Positions 55,791-64,000 of a stretch of DNA of 64,000 bases are shown here, one piece after another (within the stretch, counting starts at the first letter, position 1; each line of letters opens with the position of its first letter). This DNA comes from Deroplatys truncata (taxonomy: Eukaryota > Arthropoda > Insecta > Mantodea > Mantidae), in the NCBI GenBank assembly GCA_030765065.1, contig CM060980.1, positions 61,860,364 through 61,924,363 of the forward strand, read 5' to 3'. A program made the position numbers and the translations under genes. The notes under the pieces are model-generated. The model saw only the letters and a list, made by a program, of their open reading frames with translations. It searched no databases and was not told the origin of the DNA.

Positions 55791-57978
55791 AAGACGTCCT
55801 CCGCGGCTGATCAGGGCCTTCTATATTTCCCGGGCCATTCACATCTGTGACATTATGAACGTGAGCAATATTCTGCAGAGCTTAACAATGTAAGACGGAC
55901 TGACAAGGACTGCGAATAAGTACAAACTATTTCCTTTTGGACCCAAAAGAAAGTAAACCGAATATAGAATTTCAGATGATACGGTAACGTTTGACTTGCA
56001 CGTTTCTCCTAAATCATTTTACAAGTCCACCAATGTCGTAGGTAGTGTAACTCAAGTTCTGAAGTCAGGTTCATACTACCGCAATATCATGCGTAAAACA
56101 TTTTGCATATATTTATTTAAACAGAGATTAAAAGCTTTATCTCACCAATGTTACATTTGCTAAATGCATGAACCGTTATCTCAGACATTATTTAAGATAT
56201 CAGACTGGAATTTAAAGGTGTATATGCTTGTTCTCTTAAGTTCAGGACTCTACTTTTATGCAATAAGTTTGTTTAAGGGAGATTAAGATATGTTTCTCAA
56301 TAATACCATATTTTGATTAGCATTTGTTATCAGTTTCTTTTTAAGTATTCAAACATCTTATGAACACCAAAACAGATCCACATCAGCACTTAGGGGTGAT
56401 TTTTATCATCCTAAAATGTAATAGCTATCTTCAGTAGTGTCATTTATACTACATAAAGCTCTTCAAAGTAAACATGGTGAAAACAAACTCCCATATGTTT
56501 GCAAAGAAAGTAACCGTATGTCTTGAGCACACGAAGCTGTCATACTTAAAAGTAAAACCAATTTGTAGAGCAATACTTCCCCTAAAGTCTACCTCTCTAC
56601 TCCAAAGTATGTGGGAGTTGTGATTCTTTCTTTGAAGTAATGAAAATTCACAGTACAAAATGACAGATGCAGTACCATAAAATATATTTAAAATATAAGT
56701 ATTGTGCTTATAATGATATCAAATTAAAGAGGAAGCGTTCATGCCCGTACCCAGAAAAAAGTTTCGGGGAGGGTTTTCCACAAGTAGATCTAAACTTAAC
56801 AGTACCCCATGTACCTACTCCGTAGTATATAGACGTTGCAGGGATAAGAAAATTGCTCTGAGACATTACATAGACAAGAAAAGCTCACCAGAATGAGGAT
56901 ATTTCACTTTACAGCACAAAACATGGAGACTGCTTCGAAAAGCGGAATGTATCGTCACCTTACCTATGTAAGGCGACGATATTAAGTTTCCCTTTTTCTT
57001 GTCAACGTGCTACTAGCAATAGACCTATTGTTATCTAACGACATTTCCCATATTAGTTTGCTATGAATTTAAATAAATAAAACTGTCAGAAGTTTCGGGG
57101 GGCGTTAAACCCTAGAAACCCACCTCTAAACATGGCCCTGGAAGCTCTAATTTATAAAACTGCAGAAAAAACTAAAATTGCCATTTTTTGGTAATTTTCG
57201 CCATTTAGTCTGCCCTTAATAACGCGAAAAGTACACCAAACTAAATGTTTTATACACGTTTTAGAACAGGTTCATAAACTTAAACGAAATTTTCTTTTTA
57301 AGAATGAATAGCTGCACAAATAAACAGCTTATTAATTAGAGTCAATAGAATTTCCCTGAAAGTACATCACAGCTAACATATTTTGAGCTAATACCATCGC
57401 TCTGAAAGTGATTTGTCAGAAAATTTCAATAGCTGTATTAGAATTTTGACATTTCAGTATTTATAAGTGATTAACCACAGAATTTGTCATCTATTTCTAT
57501 AAGCTATCTAAATAAATGTTTTAGTCTGTAAATTCTGAGTAGGGCCGCGTTTTTCATTGGTTTGGATCATTTGAATGTGTATTGTGTTCATGAACTATAA
57601 TATGAATGCTAGCTGTTATCCAGGCTCTCGAGTCAAATATGCGGAAACCAAATCATAATCCTTTGACGCCCAGGTACGCTATTATTTATCAATCTAGACA
57701 ATACCTTTACTCTTAGAAAGGGGTAGCTTGCAATACAAATGCAGAAAGTTTTATATAAACACTTTTCTTTACTGAAGATTCTTACGTAAAACATGCTTTC
57801 TCACCACACTAACGGCTATACCCCTTATGCGTGACGCTGGTGCTCCTATGTCTGCCACGGAAGTTAAAGATGGCCTTAAGTTAATCAAGAACGCAAGCGG
57901 AGTTTGCGGATTCTGTTAATATATAATAAAATGTGCCCCATTCTCGCTTCTGGTGAAAAAGGAAACAATCTACCCAGA
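55791..57978. other. Unassigned AT-rich region
   Basis: No supported gene. TTTCGGGGAGGGTTTTCC at 56762 and TTTCGGGGGGCGTTAAACCC at 57094 are two similar GC blocks, apparently diverged copies of a small repeat, with no assignable class. Confidence 0.3.
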
Positions 57979-58175
57979 GCCCACCTCCGTGGTGTGAGGC
58001 TAGCGTGTACGTCTCACATTCAAGAGATCCCGAAATCGAATCTCGGTTAGGATGAGTTAACCGGATAAGTTCTTTCCGAGGTTTTCCATTATTCTGAAAA
58101 GATAAATGTCATTTGATAAATGTCATGAGTATTTCGTTCATTCATCCTTCGGTATGACCTACCCGGTTAAAGAAC
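57979..58175 (+). repeat. SINE family 1 copy, uninterrupted
   Basis: Head: AGCCCACCTCCGTGGTGTGA, TCTCACATTCAAGAGATCCC, CGAATCTCGGTTAGGATGAG. Body: GTTCTTTCCGAGGTTTTCC, ATTCTGAAAAGATAAATGTC. End: GTTCATTCATCCTTCGGTAT then GACCTACCCGGTTAAAG. A short internal duplication (TGATAAATGTCAT twice) is unique to this copy. It defines the intact order used to interpret 2116-2535 and 8041-8750. Confidence 0.65.
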
Positions 58176-61100
58176 GTTGTTATGTAAAACATCTGCCCAA
58201 ATATCAATATTATGAATATTAATAATTGTGTAAAAGATCTAACAAAAATCCGTTGCAATTAGTAGCTATTGCATAAACACGGACAAAGCAAATTATTGTA
58301 GTTTGCAAAGATCACTCAGTTTGGCTAGAACATAAGCTTAGTCGTTGAAGTTGCCTGTATGGAACGGCGCTGTGATATCTTCCAGGTTTCTGTCACCATC
58401 AATAGTAGCAGCCTTAGTAGTATTCAGATTTCTCACGGTGTCGAGATGCATCCTCTTGAGCATCTTGCAATATCGCAGAGGTTGTCACAGTGTCCCGCAA
58501 GTAATTTAGCTACCATAATAAGGTCTAAAGTCTGCTTCTGCAAATAAAACTGAGAAGTGTGCTTCGGCAATAGAATCTCATATTTGTAATATGTTTCCTG
58601 TGGATGGTGTTTTGTGAAGCAAGGCACGCCTAAGTTCATATTATCGTGCTTCTCGTGGAAATTGAATAACGAATGCCTTCCGTTTATTAGGCATTCTGTG
58701 TTAGCGTTTCCTTGACTACACAATCCATTACCCTGGCTTTCAATAGACAAGCCCTAAAACTCGGGAAGTAGTGAACAGAAATCCACACTAACAATTGCTT
58801 CAGGAAACAGCAGTGAATATAATCATCAATAGTATGATGAGAGGAAACTGGAGGACATGCTCAGGGGAGGAAATTTCAATACGGATTCCGTAGAGAGAAG
58901 AAATTTGGTAGAAATAATCTCTTGCCGTTAAACATTAGCTAAGACTTCGACTACTGGAGGAGGAGGAGCAGAGATGCATCTGAAGATTTTTGGGAGTACA
59001 TGTGCAGCAGCACTTCCGTTTTTCTTAGCTAGGTAATGATAACGAAGCTTTAGTAGATTCTTAGCATTCTTAAAAGTTGCAGTGTACCGCAGTTGATTGT
59101 CTTAGATAAGTGCATAAATAATCTAGATTAGAATGCACCAGTTTTTACAAAATAAACCGGCTATTCTGTCCAGCAGCATCATTTCGTAATGCATTTTAAA
59201 TTTATAATCTGTTATATTTTCAACGCTCTGTACGATATCGGGGCTACATAAGAGATATTTTGAGCCTTATAGTAGAAGTAAACTTCAGGCTTGTGGTCAG
59301 AAATGTGTCAGGGGAAGTAATTTCGAAAATAGCGCTCCATACACACTTTCCAGAAAGAATACGTATTGGATAGAATTTTGTATTTTGCATACATGGTTTC
59401 ACTGACCAAGAAAATAATATCCTGTCCAAAACTTACCGCGGCTGATTTAATGCATATCATAGTAACCTTCACTTGGATTGATTTCACTGATTGGCATTGC
59501 ATTTACGTGTTAACCATTAAAAACTGAAATTTCTATTCAAAAAAGCAGCATGCAGATCCTCGCACTGCACCCTGGTGTCAAACATATTTTATTGACCGCA
59601 TAAGCACACATCCCTTATTAAGCAATAGTTAGGTACATATAGATGTTCAAGTGATAAAAGTTAACTATACATATTATTTCCGAACAGAATTTCATAAAAC
59701 GATCAACGCCTACTCTGTATTACGAATTATTCAATTTAATTCCTTACATGTATATTTTCACGCATAGGAACGGCTTTTCCTTCACTCCACATTCTGTTCA
59801 TCGAATCGATATCATCGTTTCAAGACAGAATCTCTTGACTGTTTTCTTTCTTTAAACGCCTTTCTAGCCGGAACTTGAAGAAATGCAGAAATTTTATTTT
59901 ATTGTGGACATCTATGATTTTTCTTAGTATTGCCTGCGAAACAAACTCTTTCCTATGTTTTATGTATGACAATCGTAGTACATTCTAAGGGTAGAAGTAT
60001 AACATACTAGATCGATAATGGCTAAGAGGAAAAGCATAATAATATACTTAACCTTTTTATGCATGCTGGTTGTAGTATTTTCTTCCAGAACCGTAGGAAA
60101 AGAATTTGTATGTTTAAATGCTTAGTTTCCTTGCTACGCTCACAATCTTCTTAAACTCCGAAGAAACCAACCTCCCACTTACCTGTTTAAGCTTTGGCAT
60201 AAAGTAGACTTTTTACTGTAGGAATTTTCAGCCGCTTTTATTTGTCACGCGGTCAAAACAGTGGTTGCTTCTGCATCAAGCACAACGGATGAGAGTATTA
60301 TCATACGCTTTGCCAGCTTGCCTACGCTGATTACCCTATTTATTAAAGCAGAGCTAAACTGACGTTTGACACCTAGGTGGTCGCTGTCATACGTGTTTGT
60401 TTCTACAACATTTATTTAGAGCATTTGCAGAGAAAAAAATGTCTGCTTTATCATGCCGAGTTTATGTAAAATTTCCGCTAGTGATTCTCCATGATATTGG
60501 CATACGCCTCCCTTGGATAGCAGTCATTGCAAATTAACTTTCTCATCGGCTTCCTTCAATTCTTAACGTAGAATATCTTTGGAGGATAAGGCGAGAAGTA
60601 CAAAGCCTTGGGGCTGCTTGTCTCTCTTAAGATTTATAAATATCATAAAGGTGTATAATAAAGTGCAAGTTCTTCTGCTGCAGGACTTTGTCTAATCGAA
60701 GTGGGACACAAAGATGTTATGTGCCTGATTACTAATTTTAGCTGTTAATTTTATTTGAATAGGAGAAAAGCGATTAATCTGAAGTGTCAAGTTTGAACTA
60801 TAACCCTCGTGGAAGCCACAGCATCCATAGGCCGAAAATGTACATCTCCAACACGTATAAGACTGTATCTCCTCCGTCATGCCTCCCTCCTCACACTCCG
60901 CTGCCGACTTCATCTGCGTGCGTGGCGAGGAAGCCGAACCGCCGTTATTGCTCGTCTATATTTAATGATTCATCAACGAGAGGGATGGTGGGAGGGCTGG
61001 GGAAAAAAAAGGAAGTTTGAAAGGCGGGCAGAGCGACCGGAGATTGTTGAGGAGAAGGGATAGACGTAGTATGTGTGTGTGTCTATAATTTACAATGGAA

Positions 61101-61840
61101 AGAGGGTGATATTGTTCAGCTCTCGGTGTAGGGTCCCATGCACCAGCCCGCATATGGCAAGGTACATACAGAGAACAGCTAATTGCCTGCTACTACAGAA
61201 AGGAAAAGTGAAAGGGGCCGTGGTGGTGGCGTTTGTGAGCGAGAGAGAGAGAGAGAGATGGAGAAAGGTGGGGAGAAAAAACTGGCGGGAGGGTTGCTCG
61301 TCAAATGTCGCTTGCTAAGATGATGGTGAAAGTATAGTGACGCAACATGCACCTTGTAGTCCCGGAGAAATTACTTGTAGTCTCACTCAAAGGAGCCAAC
61401 CTGTATTAATAAGAGACTCTGAGCGCAAGATGTTGCATATCTCCGTCTATGGCTTTCCTTTAGTATATAACGACATGCCAATTGGGACATTTGTTATCTT
61501 CTTTTACAATCGCAACTGGACGGAATGCGTCATGGATATTTCTCCTTGTTAATACTTTCTTACAAATGGAGTACTATCGTTTCTATACTAAATCTGCATG
61601 AGATTTAACTTAAGTTCTGTGCATTAGAGGATGGTATAACACAACACCCTAAAAATTATTTTAAATTTAACACTGAGGTAATTGCTGCAGCAAGATCGGC
61701 ACAAACTCTCCATGCTGTTGTTCTTTGGGCCGTACAGCAGATGTACCTACTTGCACCATCTGTAGAGGTTCATACACAATCATGCAATGCCATTCTCAAA
61801 GCTCCTCAGGTGTTAACTACCCTCAGTGGTAAGAAAGGAG
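58176..61840. other. Unassigned region
   Basis: About 3.7 kb without a supported gene. Pairs of overlapping frames on opposite strands (58359-58750, 59244-59502, 60692-61153) fit chance. A short GA run lies near 61242-61258. Confidence 0.3.
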
Positions 61841-62270
61841 TTAAATCAAATTACAGGCTCCCACGGCCGTTGCCAAGGCTTGTCTTCTGGCGAAGGCCGC
61901 GTCACATTTGATATAACTGCCGACGTTTCGCCTTTCATGTAGAGGGCTTCTTCTGGGCACCGCCAACGACCGTTACTTGCACTCATTTGTAATGATAAGA
62001 AGTGAAATTAAAATTGATGTTGCATTTATTATTAAAACGTGTGGAGCCGGCTCATTATTCCTCACATCACAGAGGCACTTGGTGTTGATGGCCGTAGCAG
62101 TAGCGCTTTCGAAAGGAGACATCCTTCCGAAAGCGCTATTACTCAAAGCGACTCGACAGCTTCAGCTGAGAATGGAAGGACGTCTTCTTCCGAAAGCGCT
62201 ACTGCTACGGCCACCAACATCAAGTACCTACCTTTGTGACTTGAGTAAAAATAAGTCGATTCAACACATT
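61841..62270. repeat. Likely Penelope-like 3' flank with palindrome
   Basis: Includes GCCGACGTTTCGCCTTTCAT near 61920, a phrase type often found at the edges of Penelope-like and related retroelements. An inverted repeat has arms 62077-62128 and 62174-62225, 52 bases each with 47 matching, and a 45-base spacer. The arms contain GGCCGTAGCAGTAGCGCTTT. Within the left side a second hairpin is possible: 62103-62117 against 62122-62136, 14 of 15 matching. Confidence 0.5.
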
Positions 62271-62520
62271 TTATTGACTTGCACTCATATTTATACTGCA
62301 AAATACAGTCCCTCTTACTAATGCTCCTACCGGCTGGTAAGTTGCCAATTCTGAGTAAACTGCTGTTTCTCGCTCTATCCTTTGTGAGAGGCGGCCATAT
62401 ACAGATAAAATTTCAGTATTATCATCAAAGTCAATGTGATGGCCTGTTTTATAAACATGTTCTGCCAATGCTGACTTTTCAGGCTGCCCTTCCTTTAAAG
62501 GTCTGATGTGTTCGTTACAG
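62271..62520 (-). pseudogene. Penelope-like element C-terminal fragment
   Basis: On the minus strand from about 62518: LCNEHIRPLKEGQPEKSALA, then EHVYKTGHHIDFDDNTEILS and RLSQRIERETAVYSELATY. The EKSALAEH...TGH.IDF....IL pattern followed by R...RE is typical of the last part of Penelope-like ORFs, after the GIY-YIG endonuclease core. The frame ends at 62271, and the GIY-YIG core and the reverse transcriptase are not visible upstream (62520-63100). It is a truncated, probably dead copy. Confidence 0.6.
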
Positions 62521-63105
62521 AGTTAACTCGACGCAAGTGGCTGAATAGAGTTCATCTTTGAAAAAGTATGGCCTGGGATCATTATTTGTTCTTCTTTTGG
62601 AACTCCAAACAACATGAATGTGTTTGTGCATCAAAACCTTCCAAGAGATCTATTTATTTATCGCCAGAAGAGAAAAATGTTTTTACACACCGAAGAAAAA
62701 AAATTAACATCCCTTATCTCTTACATTTTAATCGATTCCTTGAGCAGCGGAAATGACACAAATGAACAGTTGTATTCCTCTATAATGCAGTAGAGGAACT
62801 CGTGTTCAGCGGAAGTGGTGGATTAAATAGTTCAGTATTATTCTCTCAAAATTAGCCAGGGCAACAATAGGCAGCCTTCAACCCACATTTCTACACGCTG
62901 TTCTTCAAGTTCCTATTCGGGCACCCAAAGGCGGTAGTCTTCGTAGCTAGCAGCAACAACATTCTTCAGTTAGAAAATACCCACAGTAAAATAAGGAGCG
63001 TCACTAAATGGGATCTGGTATGTGAATTACTTGAGGAGACTTCTGTATACCTTTGGATTACCCGCCCCAGCACCAATGGCATTTTATGGCTGAAAAAATG
63101 TGTAC
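62521..63105. other. Unassigned spacer
   Basis: AT-rich with no recognised feature. I looked here for more of the Penelope-like protein on the minus strand and saw none. Confidence 0.3.
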
Positions 63106-63305
63106 TTTAGGTCGCCCTTGGTGATGGAACCATGCTCACCCACAACCCAAGTTGTGCAGCTTCTGTGCCAATGGAGGCTCTGTCAAACAGCCTTCCTTGG
63201 ATAGGAATTATAGCCCTTCCCCTTGTCGTAGATTTACAGCATCTAAAACAATGCCTATCTGAGGGAAAAACTCTGGGCTAAATTAGTTGGGCATTTCACG
63301 CACAA
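63106..63305 (+). repeat. SINE-like fragment sharing a module with 52.4 kb
   Basis: CTTGTCGTAGATTTACAGCA then TCTAAAACAATGCC, and GGGCATTTCACGCACAATAA, match the order of GTCGTAGATTTACGGTATGT, AAAAGAACCTC and GGTCTTTCACGTCC at 52470-52540. The upstream part (CCCACAACCCAAGTTGTGCA) is an imperfect palindrome. No clear tRNA-like head is found. Confidence 0.4.
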
Positions 63306-64000
63306 TAATATGTCCATCTTGAATTAAGATAGATTAGCCAATCACTAATTTTCTTTTCTTTCTTCTTTTTGCTGCTAATAAAATACTGTAGAAAACGTAA
63401 TTGTCTTTAGAATTTTCGAAGTAACCAGGTGTAGTTTTACTAAGATCAACGAAGATACAAGATTCTACAGCTACATCTAATACCAAGATCATTGTCTATG
63501 TTGAAGAGCAGCGCACATTATTTCATTTCTGTTCTAACATGCCTCTCTTAATCCAAGAAGCTACTTCAGTTTAAGCAATACTACTTGCCCCTAAAAGATT
63601 CTTCGCGATAATAAGCGACTGCTTTACCAGTGCAGGCTTCTTGTTGCAGTACAAGGAATTGTAAATTAAATAGAGATTCTGCTGAAAGAAAGAAATTACC
63701 AGGAAAATATTCATGCCCGCATGTATGTCTGCTAACAGCTGAGCTTAAAACATAAGTAGGTACAAGTTTCATTTTCGTCTTCAAGTCAAGTATCTTCTGA
63801 AGATGCAAGAACTATTAGAAAAACTTCCTTAAGACTGACCCTTTACTTGGGAGAAGACTGTGGAATTAAGAAACACTCCCTCACCCAGTCTAGTCTATGG
63901 GATGACTATAAAAAGTTCCCAACTAACAATCCACTCAAACTATCTGCGACGTTAAATGTCTTTATGTCCTGAATTAAGCGCGACAAGATAAAAGAGGGTC
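63306..64000. other. Unassigned end of window
   Basis: No gene or repeat is recognised. A 75-codon minus frame (63581-63808) shows no domain. Confidence 0.3.

Overview
The window is an AT-rich, gene-poor stretch of animal DNA, most likely from an arthropod and probably an insect with a large, repeat-filled genome. The evidence is the repeat content: two Tc1-like DNA transposons, several non-LTR retrotransposon fragments (a CCHC-tailed family, a Jockey-like one and RTE-like ones), a Penelope-like 3' end, several tRNA-headed SINE families, and a core promoter with an arthropod-style TCAGT initiator. I could not identify the species. I found no host protein-coding gene, rRNA, genuine tRNA or CRISPR array. 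The open frames of 60-150 codons are nearly all chance frames, microsatellite translations or pieces of mobile elements. A host exon too short or too ordinary to recognise cannot be excluded.

Layout. 1-2.0 kb: a promoter-like module (heat-shock-element array, TATA box, TCAGT initiator, GTGAA-rich leader), split by a ~1.5 kb element with inverted ends. A second copy of the module, uninterrupted, lies at 23.2-23.6 kb. 2.1-5.4 kb: a SINE split by a fragment of another repeat, then copies of family A (GTAGAGAAAGT ends). 8.0-8.75 kb: one SINE inside another. 10.1-11.3 kb: a decayed mariner/IS630-superfamily transposase tail and an array of a ~30 bp motif resembling a primer-binding site. 12.5 kb: a pogo/Tigger-like terminus. 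14.3-17.8 kb: family B copies around the first Tc1-like element. 19-25 kb: two 5'-truncated LINE insertions with clean target-site duplications. 26-27 kb: a Jockey-like reverse transcriptase relic. 30-41 kb: more family A and B copies, a third LINE insertion with a 14 bp target duplication, SINEs and a 2-unit tandem repeat. 43-48 kb: two RTE-like relics and a SINE with a perfect 9 bp target duplication. 50.6-52.0 kb: the better-preserved Tc1-like element, lying between TA and TG microsatellites. 55.3-55.8 kb: four units of a 134 bp satellite. 58-63.3 kb: SINEs and a Penelope-like C-terminus next to a strong palindrome.

The elements do not form a pathway; they form layers of insertion history. 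The best-supported events are those with target duplications: three LINE insertions of one family, a SINE at 45.1 kb, and a family B fragment inside a SINE at 2.3 kb. The most unusual signals are the duplicated heat-shock-type promoter module (captured hsp-like promoter or LTR), the primer-binding-site-like motif array, the 134 bp satellite and the Penelope-associated palindrome.
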